Below, piece by piece: positions 1-7,796 of a DNA stretch of 64,000 nucleotides. The position numbers and the translations under genes were made by a program. The notes beneath the pieces were generated by a model. That model was given only the letters and a program-made list of their open reading frames with translations, was not told where the DNA came from and searched no databases. Source of the DNA: Mycolicibacterium mucogenicum DSM 44124 (GTDB lineage: Bacteria; Actinomycetota; Actinomycetes; Mycobacteriales; Mycobacteriaceae); assembly GCF_005670685.2 (NCBI RefSeq), contig NZ_CP062008.1, positions 806,001 to 870,000 on the forward strand, in the 5' to 3' direction. Numbering within the stretch: position 1 is the stretch's first letter; each line of letters opens with the position of its first letter.

Positions 1-1
1 C

Positions 2-961
2 TGCGACGACGAGCCGACGCTGGAGACACGAGGCCGGGAAGCCGAGCCGAATCCGTTGGAGCTGGCCACTCGTGGGCTCGCCGCGCTCCCCGTCCGAGGG
101 GTGCGGGCACTGCTGTCCACCCCGCAGACGATGGCGCACCTCGACCAGGTTCCGGCGATCCGTGCCCTGCCTGGCATCCAGACCCTGGCGCAGCTGATCC
201 GGCGCGACAGCGATGCGAAGCCGCTGCACTCGCCACGGACACGGTTCAACGTGAAACTTTCTGGCGAGCGCACCGTGGCGTTCGGGACGGTTCCGTTCGG
301 TGAGATCAAGTCGCTGAAGGCGCATTTCGGGATCACCGTCAACGACGTGGTGATCGCCCTATGCGCGGGTGCGTTGCGGCGCCGGCTCACCGAGACCGGC
401 GAAGTACCGGCGCAGCCACTGGTCGCCTACATTCCGGTGTCCAAACGGTCGCCCGATGCGCAGGACCGCTTCGGCAACGCGATCAGCTCCATCATCGCGC
501 CCGTGCCGGTTCATCTTTCCCAACTCGGAGAACGACTTTCGTACGCACACGAAACCATGACGCAGGCCAAGCATCGCACCAGCGAGGCTCCGGACACCCT
601 GCTGAGCGATGTGAACGACCCGATTCCCGTGCCGTTGTTCGGCTTCGCGGCGCGCGCTCTGATGGACCTGATCTCGTCGCGATTCTCGCGCCCGCCGATC
701 AACCTGGTGATCTCCAACGTGCCGGGGTCGCCGACCCGGATGACGTGTTCCGGCGCACCGCTCCTTGCGGCCTACCCCGGCAGCGTCGTGTTCGACGGCT
801 TCGCGCTCAACATCACCGTCGTCAGCTATCAGGATGGCCTCGACATCGGAATCGTCGGCGACGCAAAGGCTTTACCGGATGCCTGGGAACTGATGGCGGA
901 CTTCCGCCGCGAGCTGGATGACCTGTCCGCCTTGGTGAACGCAGAAAGGATTCCGCAGTGA
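2..961 (+). CDS. WS/DGAT-type wax ester synthase/diacylglycerol acyltransferase, C-terminal part
   Basis: This reading frame is already open at the left edge with no stop, so the gene is cut by the window. What remains (about 319 residues) is the second half of a WS/DGAT acyltransferase, the family that uses acyl-CoA to make triacylglycerol or wax ester at the membrane. The conserved C-terminal domain is clear, with an SNVPGSP motif and the block DGFALNITVVSYQDGLDIGIVGD. The catalytic HHxxxDG motif would lie upstream of the window and cannot be checked. The stop overlaps the start of the reductase gene, so it is the first visible gene of a catabolic operon. This suggests that acyl-CoA made by the pathway can be stored as lipid. 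Confidence 0.85.
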   Translation, partial: CDDEPTLETRGREAEPNPLELATRGLAALPVRGVRALLSTPQTMAHLDQVPAIRALPGIQTLAQLIRRDSDAKPLHSPRTRFNVKLSGERTVAFGTVPFGEIKSLKAHFGITVNDVVIALCAGALRRRLTETGEVPAQPLVAYIPVSKRSPDAQDRFGNAISSIIAPVPVHLSQLGERLSYAHETMTQAKHRTSEAPDTLLSDVNDPIPVPLFGFAARALMDLISSRFSRPPINLVISNVPGSPTRMTCSGAPLLAAYPGSVVFDGFALNITVVSYQDGLDIGIVGDAKALPDAWELMADFRRELDDLSALVNAERIPQ

Positions 962-1935
962 TGACAGCAACTGCCGACGAATTCACGGCTGAACTGGTGG
1001 TGCGGCGGCGAACGGCCGCGGCCGACGGGGTGGTGGCCCTGGAGCTTGTCGACCCGCAGGGCCATGCGCTGCCCGAATGGGAGCCCGGCGCGCACATCGA
1101 TCTGCTGCTCGACGAGGGCCTGGTGCGCCAGTACTCGCTGTGCGGTGATCCGCGCGAGGCCGGCAGCTGGCAGGTGGGCGTCCTGCTCGACCCGAACAGC
1201 CGCGGTGGCTCACAGCATGTGCACGAGCGTCTGCACGAAGGCGTTGCCATCCGGGTTCGCGGTCCCCGCAACAACTTTCCGCTCATCGACTCACCGAAAT
1301 ACCTGTTCATCGCCGGCGGCATCGGCATCACACCGATGAAGGCTATGGCGGAAAGCGCGGAGCGCGCGGGCCTCGACTGGACCATGCTCTACCTCGGCCG
1401 CACCCGGTCGACCATGGCGTTCCAGCAGGAATTGCAGGACACCTACGGCGACCGCGTGACGGTGTGGGCCGACGACGAGCGCGGCGGCTTCGCGGACCTG
1501 GCGGCCGTGCTGGCAGAACCGGCCGACGACACCGTGATCTACAGCTGCGGACCGGAGCCCCTGCTCGCGGCGGTCGAAAAGCACTGCGCCCACTGGCCGG
1601 ACGGCAGCCTGCACGTGGAGCGGTTCGCGGCGCAGGCGCCGTCTGCCGAGACGCTCGCCGAGGCGTTGGACAGCTACCAGGTGGTGTGCCGGCAGTCGGG
1701 AGTCACGGTCGAGGTGTCCGACGGCGTGCCGATGCTGGAGGCATTGGAGGACGCCGGCATTCCCATCATGTCCTCCTGTGGTGAAGGCGTCTGCGGCACC
1801 TGCCGGACCACCGTCCTGGAGGGCATCCCCGACCACCGCGACTCGCTGCTGACCGAGGCCGAGCGAGCCGCGGCCGACGTCATCCTGCCCTGCGTTTCGC
1901 ATTCGCGCTCCGAGAAATTGATCCTCGACCTCTGA
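958..1935 (+). CDS. PDR/VanB-type oxygenase reductase (FMN, NAD, 2Fe-2S)
   Basis: A 325-residue reductase of the phthalate dioxygenase reductase/VanB type. It should pass electrons from NAD(P)H through flavin to a [2Fe-2S] cluster and on to an oxygenase. The flavin-binding RQYSL motif is near residue 60, the nucleotide-binding GGIGITPM segment near 120, and a plant-type ferredoxin domain is at the C-terminus with cysteines C274, C279, C282 and C312. The start is GTG at 958 or the adjacent ATG at 961; both overlap the previous stop. It lies directly before a P450, but the island also encodes a Rieske oxygenase that has no reductase of its own, so it may serve either or both. Confidence 0.9.
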   Translation: MMTATADEFTAELVVRRRTAAADGVVALELVDPQGHALPEWEPGAHIDLLLDEGLVRQYSLCGDPREAGSWQVGVLLDPNSRGGSQHVHERLHEGVAIRVRGPRNNFPLIDSPKYLFIAGGIGITPMKAMAESAERAGLDWTMLYLGRTRSTMAFQQELQDTYGDRVTVWADDERGGFADLAAVLAEPADDTVIYSCGPEPLLAAVEKHCAHWPDGSLHVERFAAQAPSAETLAEALDSYQVVCRQSGVTVEVSDGVPMLEALEDAGIPIMSSCGEGVCGTCRTTVLEGIPDHRDSLLTEAERAAADVILPCVSHSRSEKLILDL

Positions 1936-1971
1936 CCTCGACATCAGCACCAACAAGCAAGGGAGTCCACC

Positions 1972-3216
1972 ATGAGCACCGAGACCTTTACCGACATCGA
2001 CCTCGCCACAGTCGATCTCACCGACCTGTCGTATTTCCAGGACGGACCGCCGCACGAGTTGTTCGCCCGCATGCGCAAAGAGCCCGGCCCGCACTGGAAC
2101 GCACTGACGGACGCCGACGAACCCGGCTTCTGGTCGTTCACCAGATATGACGACATCCAGGCGATCAGCAGCAACTCCCAGCTGTTCTCCTCGGCGCGGG
2201 GCGGGGTCTTCTTCACGGCCTCCCGGGGCGCCGCGCCGATCGAAGCCCTGCGCGAAGTCATCCTCGGGATGGACCCGCCGCGGCACACCCAGCAGCGCAT
2301 GGTGGTGCAGGCGGTGTTCACGCCCCGCATGATCCGGCAGATGGAGGCCGAGGTCCGCGCCACGGTCGCCCGGCTCATCGACGACGTGATCGAAAGGGGT
2401 ACATGTGATTTCGTCGAGGAGATCGCCGTCGAACTGCCCTTGATCGTGATCGCCGACATGCTCGGTGTCGTGCAGGACGACCGCCGACAGCTGTTCGAGT
2501 GGACCAACATGCTGTCCCGCGCGGCGGCCACCGGTGACTCCCAGATGGGCATGGGAGCCCTGATCCAGATCGGCGGCTACCTGACGGCGCTGACCGCGGC
2601 GCGCAAGGAGAACCCCGGCGAGGACCTGCTGTCGCGGATGCTGGCGGCCGAGGTGGACGGTGAGCGGCTGTCCGAAGCCGAGATCACGTTCTTCTTTGCG
2701 ATCCTGATGTTCGCGGGCAACGACACCACCCGCAACACCGCCTCGGGCGGCCTGCGGGCGCTCATCGAGAATCCGGCCGAACGGCAGAAGCTGCTCGACG
2801 ACCCGGAACTGATCCCGGGTGCCGTCGAGGAGATGCTGCGCTGGGTGTCCCCGGTCATCTACTTCACCCGCACCGTCACCGAGGACACCGTCGTCGGCGG
2901 ACACCCACTGAAAGAGGGTGAGCGCGTGTGCCTCTGGTACCCGGCCGGCTCGCGTGACCCGGAGAAGAACGAGAACCCCGAGACTTTCAACGTGTCGCGC
3001 GGGAAGATGCCGCACATGGCGTTCGGCGGCGGTGGCGCACATTTCTGCCTCGGTAATCAGTTGGCGCGCCTGGAATTGCGGGTGCTGTTCGAGGAACTCC
3101 TGCGCCGCATCCCGGACATGGAGATCACCGGACCGGTGACCCGGCTGGTCTCGACGTTCTCCAACGAATTGACCTCGATGCCGGTGCGCTTCACGCCGGG
3201 CACCCGGGAAGGCTGA
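1972..3216 (+). CDS. cytochrome P450 monooxygenase
   Basis: A full-length soluble bacterial P450 of 414 residues. The I-helix oxygen-activation motif AGNDTT is near residue 248, the ExxR motif is in EEMLRW, and the heme-ligand loop FGGGGAHFCLG places the thiolate at C359. The overall style (PHMAFGGGGAHFCLGNQLA) resembles the mycobacterial CYP124/125/142 group that hydroxylates sterol side chains and methyl-branched lipids, but I cannot assign a subfamily. The ATG start is preceded by AAGGGAG. It sits between the PDR-type reductase and an acyl-CoA ligase, consistent with oxidation of a lipid or terpenoid to an acid that is then activated. No ferredoxin gene is visible in the window. Confidence 0.93.
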   Translation: MSTETFTDIDLATVDLTDLSYFQDGPPHELFARMRKEPGPHWNALTDADEPGFWSFTRYDDIQAISSNSQLFSSARGGVFFTASRGAAPIEALREVILGMDPPRHTQQRMVVQAVFTPRMIRQMEAEVRATVARLIDDVIERGTCDFVEEIAVELPLIVIADMLGVVQDDRRQLFEWTNMLSRAAATGDSQMGMGALIQIGGYLTALTAARKENPGEDLLSRMLAAEVDGERLSEAEITFFFAILMFAGNDTTRNTASGGLRALIENPAERQKLLDDPELIPGAVEEMLRWVSPVIYFTRTVTEDTVVGGHPLKEGERVCLWYPAGSRDPEKNENPETFNVSRGKMPHMAFGGGGAHFCLGNQLARLELRVLFEELLRRIPDMEITGPVTRLVSTFSNELTSMPVRFTPGTREG

Positions 3217-3218
3217 CC

Positions 3219-4763
3219 ATGTTCCCGGGAACTCACGCGCTGACGATGCCGGACAAGGCGGCCGTCATCATGGCCGAGTCGGGGCGCACCGTCACCTATC
3301 GCGAACTCGACGACAGCTCAAGGCAACTCGCTGTCGCACTGGCCGATCTCGGCCTCGTCAAAGGCGATGTCATCGCAATGCTGAGCGACAACGCTGCCGA
3401 GTGCTTCACGATCTACTGGGCTGCACTGCGGTCGGGGCTGTACCTGACCGCGGTGAACTTCCACCTCACCGCTGAGGAAGCCGCCTACATCGTGGACGAC
3501 TGTGATGCCAAGGTGCTGATCGCCGCCGGTCGGCTGGGGGAGTTGGCCGAGCAGGTGCGGGGCCTGGTCCCCGGCGTCAAGCATGCCTACAGCTTCGGTG
3601 GGTGCCTGGCCGGATTCGGCTCGTATGCAGACCTTTTGGCGTCTGCGGGCGACCGGACTCTCGCCGACCAACCCCGGGGCAGTGACATGCTGTACTCGTC
3701 GGGCACCACGGGGCGTCCGAAAGGGATCAAGCCGCCGTTGCTGCCGATCCAGGTCGACGAACCGGGCGACCCCATCACCGGGTTGTTGGGCACGGCCTTC
3801 GGGGTGACCGCCGACGACGTCTATCTGTCTCCGGCGCCGATCTACCACGCCGCACCGCTGCGCTGGTGTGGGGCCGTCCAGGCGCACGGCGGCACCGTCG
3901 TGGTGCTCGAGCGATTCAAGGCCGAGACGACGCTCGACGCCGTGCAGCAGTATCGGGCCACGGTCATCCAGGTGGTGCCGACGATGTTCGTCCGGATGCT
4001 GCAATTGGCCGACGAGGCCCGGGCTTCCTATGACGTCTCGAGTCTGCGGTTGGCGGTGCACGCCGCGGCACCGTGCCCACCCGATGTGAAGCAGGCCATG
4101 ATCGATTGGTGGGGGCCGATTCTCGTCGAGTACTACTCGTCGACCGAGGCCTGCGGGTTCACCGTCATCAACTCGCAGGAGTGGCTGGCCAAACGCGGAT
4201 CGGTCGGCCGCAGCATGCTCGGCCCGGTGCACATCTGCGGCGACGACGGCGAGGAATTGCCCACGGGTGAACCGGGATTGGTGTACTTCGAGCGCGATGT
4301 GCGCCCGTTCGAGTACCACAACGACCCGGCCAAGACCAAGGAAGCCGAACATCCGGCGCACGACAACTGGACCACGGTGGGCGACATCGGCTACGTCGAC
4401 GCCGACGGTTATCTCTTTCTGACAGACCGGAAGTCGTTCATGATCATCTCGGGCGGCGTGAACATCTATCCGCAAGAGGTCGAGGACGCCCTGGCGTTGC
4501 ACCCGGCGGTGTTCGACGTCGCCGTCATCGGGGTTCCGGATCCGGCCATGGGCCAGCAGGTCAAAGCAGTCGTCCAACTGCGTGACGGCGTGGACCCGAG
4601 CGAGGAGCTGGCTGCGCAACTCATCGAGCATTCCCGAACGAAGGTCGCGGTGTTCAAGACACCGAAGACCGTCGACTTCGTCGAAAGCCTGCCGCGTACC
4701 CCGACCGGAAAGCTGGTCAAGCGCACACTGGTGCAAAAGTACGCGGCCATGCCGGCCGGCTGA
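3219..4763 (+). CDS. acyl-CoA ligase (FadD-like, ANL superfamily)
   Basis: A 514-residue AMP-forming acid:CoA ligase. The P-loop YSSGTTGRPKG is around residue 165, an acid-binding YYSSTEA motif lies mid-protein, the A8 hinge region DRKSFMIISGGVNIYPQEVE follows, and the A10 lysine is in RTPTGKLVK near the C-terminus. Length and motifs are complete. The gene begins two bases after the P450 stop and so is translationally linked to it. It probably forms the CoA ester of a carboxylic acid produced or released by the oxygenase. The substrate is not predictable from sequence alone. Confidence 0.92.
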   Translation: MFPGTHALTMPDKAAVIMAESGRTVTYRELDDSSRQLAVALADLGLVKGDVIAMLSDNAAECFTIYWAALRSGLYLTAVNFHLTAEEAAYIVDDCDAKVLIAAGRLGELAEQVRGLVPGVKHAYSFGGCLAGFGSYADLLASAGDRTLADQPRGSDMLYSSGTTGRPKGIKPPLLPIQVDEPGDPITGLLGTAFGVTADDVYLSPAPIYHAAPLRWCGAVQAHGGTVVVLERFKAETTLDAVQQYRATVIQVVPTMFVRMLQLADEARASYDVSSLRLAVHAAAPCPPDVKQAMIDWWGPILVEYYSSTEACGFTVINSQEWLAKRGSVGRSMLGPVHICGDDGEELPTGEPGLVYFERDVRPFEYHNDPAKTKEAEHPAHDNWTTVGDIGYVDADGYLFLTDRKSFMIISGGVNIYPQEVEDALALHPAVFDVAVIGVPDPAMGQQVKAVVQLRDGVDPSEELAAQLIEHSRTKVAVFKTPKTVDFVESLPRTPTGKLVKRTLVQKYAAMPAG

Positions 4764-4767
4764 GGCG

Positions 4768-5319
4768 ATGAGGCGAATCGTGGGCGTCGAGGATTACTTC
4801 GACGCGGCGATGGAACTCCTTGTGACGCAGGGCCCCACCAGCATCAAGGTGGGCGCCCTGTGTTCGATGCTGGGCGTGACGACGGGGTCGTTCTACGGCT
4901 ACTTCCGCGGATTCGAGGATTTCGTCGAAGCGCTGCTCATCGCGCGCTTGTCGACGCAGAACCGCCGGCTGGCCGAACTGACCGCCAGTCGTGCGTTGCC
5001 AGGAGCGCGAATGGCGCAGCTGCGAGAAGTTGCGCGGGACGTCCCGCACGAGGCCGAGGCCGCGTTGCGGACGTGGGCGGCCGGCAATCCGACGGTGGCT
5101 CGGCTGCAACAGCGCCTCGACGAGGAACGGTTCGCCATTCTGGTCGAATTCCTCGGCCCCATCGTGGCGACGCCGGAGGACGCCACTCGACTCGGCGACT
5201 TCGGGATGGTCCTTCTGATCGGGTGGCAGCACCGCCAGGCCGGCACCTGCGGCCCGAAGTTCGACGTCATGTTCGACCACTTCGAAGCAGTCATCCGCCA
5301 AGAAGCGCGGGCTGGGTAG
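4768..5319 (+). CDS. TetR-family transcriptional regulator (first of a tandem pair)
   Basis: A 183-residue protein with an N-terminal TetR DNA-binding domain (YFDAAMELLVTQGPTSIKVGALCSMLGVTTGSFYGYF, roughly residues 8-43) and a divergent ligand domain. The ATG at 4768 is four bases after the ligase stop, so I take it as the co-transcribed start; the frame is open further upstream but overlaps the ligase. It resembles the next gene closely in the HTH (both have VTTGSFYGYF and a following F-F region) and in the C-terminal pattern. The pair therefore looks like a tandem duplication. It probably controls this operon in response to a pathway CoA ester. Confidence 0.88.
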   Translation: MRRIVGVEDYFDAAMELLVTQGPTSIKVGALCSMLGVTTGSFYGYFRGFEDFVEALLIARLSTQNRRLAELTASRALPGARMAQLREVARDVPHEAEAALRTWAAGNPTVARLQQRLDEERFAILVEFLGPIVATPEDATRLGDFGMVLLIGWQHRQAGTCGPKFDVMFDHFEAVIRQEARAG

Positions 5320-5336
5320 CTGCACGCCGAGCGCAA

Positions 5337-5354
5337 ATGTAAGGATCATTACAT
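5337..5354. promoter_or_regulatory. inverted repeat between the two TetR genes (candidate operator)
   Basis: An 18-bp inverted repeat with perfect outer arms ATGTAA and TTACAT around a central GATC; 16 of 18 positions are self-complementary. It lies in the 86-bp gap between the paralogous TetR genes, just upstream of the second. Its size and symmetry fit a TetR-family operator. Which of the two repressors binds it is not determined by the sequence. Confidence 0.55.
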
Positions 5355-5405
5355 CGTGCCGGCACAGAGTCGGAGGGCTGGTTGAACCCGCGGGGAGGAG
5401 TTGCC

Positions 5406-5969
5406 GTGCGCCTCTTGGTCACGCGTGAGCAGTATTTCGACGCCGCCATGACGTTGTTGGCGACCGAAGGCGTCGGAAAGCTGAAGATCGCGACGCTGTG
5501 TAAGGCACTCAACGTCACGACCGGATCGTTCTACGGGTACTTCGGCAGCTTTGACGGATTCGTGGCCCAGTTCCTCGCCTATTGGGAGGAAACGCAGACC
5601 GAGCGGTTGGGGCAGTTGGCCGGCGTCCCCGGCGATCTCGCGGCACGCGTACACCTGCTGAAGCGCCTGACCGCGGGGCTGCCTCATTCGGCCGAAGCCG
5701 CGATCCGCGGCTGGGCCCATTCCGACGAGCAGGTCGCCGCGGCCCAGAAGCGGGTGGACGACCGCCGCATCGAGATCGTGACCGACCTTCTGGCACCCGC
5801 CGTCGGCTCGCGCCGCGAGGCGACCACATTGGCGATGATGGGTATCACCCTGCTGATCGGCATCCAGCAGTGGCGCTCGCCCGTGACTACCAGGGATTTC
5901 AACCGCATCTTCAACGAGTACGAGAAGGTGCTGTTCGCCCGGATGGCCGGCGATCAGGGCATCGTGTAG
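5406..5969 (+). CDS. TetR-family transcriptional regulator (second of a tandem pair)
   Basis: About 187 residues. The N-terminal HTH (YFDAAMTLLATEGVGKLKIATLCKALNVTTGSFYGYF) is strongly similar to that of the preceding gene. I chose the GTG at 5406 because GGGGAGGAG ends five bases upstream; an in-frame TTG at 5382 has no comparable site. The 3' end overlaps the convergent SDR gene by 16 bp. The inverted repeat in its own upstream gap suggests autoregulation. The two TetR paralogs could be alternative sensors for the P450/ligase operon and the neighbouring SDR/ligase operons. Confidence 0.87.
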   Translation: MRLLVTREQYFDAAMTLLATEGVGKLKIATLCKALNVTTGSFYGYFGSFDGFVAQFLAYWEETQTERLGQLAGVPGDLAARVHLLKRLTAGLPHSAEAAIRGWAHSDEQVAAAQKRVDDRRIEIVTDLLAPAVGSRREATTLAMMGITLLIGIQQWRSPVTTRDFNRIFNEYEKVLFARMAGDQGIV

Positions 5970-6751
5970 CCGCCGCTGACCGAGATCAGCTGCCCCGTCA
6001 CCTGGCGTGCGGCGAACGGCGACGAGAACCACGCCACCGCGCGGCCGACGTCCTCAGCGGTGGTCAAACGGCGCATCGGGGTGTCCTTCAACATGAAGTC
6101 GATCTGCTTGGGGTTGAAGACCTCGTCCTCGCCGACGGCCCACAGGCTCGAGGCGCCGATCGCGTCGGGCCCGTCGGGCATCACGAGGCCGGGGCACACG
6201 ACATTCGACCGGATCCCGTGCCGTCCGTGTTCACGTGCGGTGGTACGGGCCAGCGCAACCATGGCGGCCTTCGACGCGCCGTAAACCCCCTGCCGGATCT
6301 GTCCGAAAGCGGCGTCGCTGGCGATGAACACGATTGCGCCGCAGCCGGCATCGCGCATGGGACCGATCGCCGCCTGCGTCGCCGCCAGAGCGCTGAAGAA
6401 GTTGATCTCCATCGTGCGTTGCCATTTCACCCGGTCGGTATCGGTGGCCACGAACCCCGGGACGCTCCAGCCCGCGTTGTTGACGAGGACGTCCACTCCG
6501 CCCCAGGCATCGACGGCACGGCCGACGGCTGCCTCGGCGCTGCCGGGCACCGTGAGATCGGCGATGACGACCTCGACCTCCGAGGCGCCGTGTGCGAGCG
6601 CTTCGGTGCGAACCTTTTCGGCCTGGGGCGCGTCGATGTCGTTCAGGACGATCCGGGCCCCCTCGGCCGCGAAGACGTGCACGATGCCCCGGCCGATGTT
6701 GGAGGCGCCGCCGGTGATCACAACGCGGGCGCCCGCCAGTCCCAAGTCCAC
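5954..6751 (-). CDS. short-chain dehydrogenase/reductase
   Basis: A classical SDR of about 265 residues: cofactor motif TGGASNIG near the N-terminus, NNAG at mid-protein, the catalytic YGASK (YxxxK) and a conserved SGGY end. I chose GTG at 6751 because GGAGAGG is six bases upstream; a longer GTG frame begins at 6784 inside the operator region. It is transcribed divergently from the next SDR across a regulatory region with two sites of the island's operator family. It probably oxidises a hydroxyl group on a ring or side chain of the pathway intermediate. NAD rather than NADP use is suggested by the acidic NDID after the second strand. Confidence 0.88.
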   Translation of the reverse strand: MDLGLAGARVVITGGASNIGRGIVHVFAAEGARIVLNDIDAPQAEKVRTEALAHGASEVEVVIADLTVPGSAEAAVGRAVDAWGGVDVLVNNAGWSVPGFVATDTDRVKWQRTMEINFFSALAATQAAIGPMRDAGCGAIVFIASDAAFGQIRQGVYGASKAAMVALARTTAREHGRHGIRSNVVCPGLVMPDGPDAIGASSLWAVGEDEVFNPKQIDFMLKDTPMRRLTTAEDVGRAVAWFSSPFAARQVTGQLISVSGGYTMP

Positions 6752-6787
6752 GACGATCCTCTCCGACCGGGGCCTTCGCACCACGGA

Positions 6788-6804
6788 TTTAATTCAGAAT
6801 AGAA
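6788..6804. promoter_or_regulatory. operator-like AT-rich site 1 (upstream of the minus-strand SDR)
   Basis: The 17-mer TTTAATTCAGAATAGAA matches the site upstream of the MaoC gene (read on the minus strand) at 13 of 17 positions. It is an AT-rich island within GC-rich DNA, immediately upstream of the SDR start. A second short inverted repeat, GTAGA-N4-TCTAC, lies at 6812-6825. It is one of six related sites in promoters of this island. Confidence 0.5.
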
Positions 6805-6884
6805 ATCGAGAGTAGATTTGTCTACAAGTGATGGCGCCGATGATCCATGCAGCGCGCGAGCCGCCGGTCTTGACGCCTCAGCAA

Positions 6885-6901
6885 TTTCAAATCTAGATTC
6901 A
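6885..6901. promoter_or_regulatory. operator-like AT-rich site 2 (upstream of the plus-strand SDR)
   Basis: Minus-strand reading TTGAATCTAGATTTGAA, centred on a perfect 10-bp palindrome AATCTAGATT. It agrees with the MaoC-upstream site at 14 of 17 positions and lies 34 bp before the GTG start of the SDR at 6936. Together with site 1 it gives this divergent promoter two copies of the family. Confidence 0.55.
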
Positions 6902-6935
6902 ATATTTGAGATCGTTGGATCAGAGGGAGCAAGTC

Positions 6936-7796
6936 GTGGCAGGAGTGCAGGACAGGGTCATCGTCGTGACGGGCGCGGGAGGCGGGCTGGGGCGTTCCTA
7001 TGCCCGATTCCTTGCCGCGCACGGCGCGCTGGTCGTGGTCAACGACCTCGGCGGAGCACGGGACGGCTCGGGTGCCGGTACCTCGATGGCCGATACGGTT
7101 GTCGAGGAGATTCGCAGTGCGGGCGGGCGGGCAGTCGCGAACTACGCGTCGGTCGCCGACCCCGACGGCGCGGCCGACATCATCCACACCGCGCTGTCGG
7201 AATTCGGTGCGGTACACGGCGTCATCAGCAATGCCGGCATTCTGCGGGACGGGGCGTTCCACAAGATGACGCAGGACAACTGGGACGCGGTCATGCAGGT
7301 CCATCTCTATGGCGGCTACCACGTCATCCGGGCCGCCTGGCCGCACCTGCGGGAACAGAATTATGGACGCATCGTGGTGGCCACGTCGACCAGCGGCCTG
7401 TACGGCAACTTCGGTCAGGCGAACTACGGGGCGGCTAAAGCCGGCCTGGTCGGTTTGATCAACACCCTGGCGATCGAGGGCCGCAAGTACGGCATCACCG
7501 CCAACGCCGTCGCGCCGCTGGCTGCAACCCGGATGACCGCTGACATCGCGCCCGCGGAACTCCTGGACAAGCTCGACCCGGAACTGGTGGCCCCGGCCGT
7601 CGGGTACCTGGCGTCAGCGGAAAACACTGATACGGGTTCGGTTTTCGTCGTGGGCGGTGGTCTTGTGCAGCGCGTGGCGCAGTTCCAGAATGCCGGCGTC
7701 AACTTCACGTCCGCGCCGGATCTCGCGACGATCACCGACCGGTGGTCAGAGATCAGCGACATGTCGGCGGCGACGCTCGGTAGCAACCCGGTGTGA
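6936..7796 (+). CDS. SDR dehydrogenase of the HSD17B4/MFE-2 type
   Basis: A 286-residue SDR with TGAGGGLGRSYA, VVNDLGG, SNAG and catalytic YGAAK motifs. This pattern is typical of the (3R)-hydroxyacyl-CoA dehydrogenase domain of peroxisomal multifunctional enzyme 2 and of mycobacterial relatives. It probably oxidises a 3-hydroxyacyl-CoA to the 3-ketoacyl-CoA. The GTG at 6936 has GAGGGAG six bases upstream, so I prefer it to the TTG at 6906. The gene ends on the first base of the following ligase ATG. It heads an operon with two acyl-CoA ligases and lies behind an operator-like site. Confidence 0.9.
   Translation: MAGVQDRVIVVTGAGGGLGRSYARFLAAHGALVVVNDLGGARDGSGAGTSMADTVVEEIRSAGGRAVANYASVADPDGAADIIHTALSEFGAVHGVISNAGILRDGAFHKMTQDNWDAVMQVHLYGGYHVIRAAWPHLREQNYGRIVVATSTSGLYGNFGQANYGAAKAGLVGLINTLAIEGRKYGITANAVAPLAATRMTADIAPAELLDKLDPELVAPAVGYLASAENTDTGSVFVVGGGLVQRVAQFQNAGVNFTSAPDLATITDRWSEISDMSAATLGSNPV

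Noticed and set aside
1291-3042. 583-codon open frame on the minus strand, antisense to the reductase and P450
   Set aside because: The product is rich in Arg/His/Gly/Val repeats typical of the complement of GC3-rich genes and has no recognisable domain. The plus-strand genes carry clear motifs.
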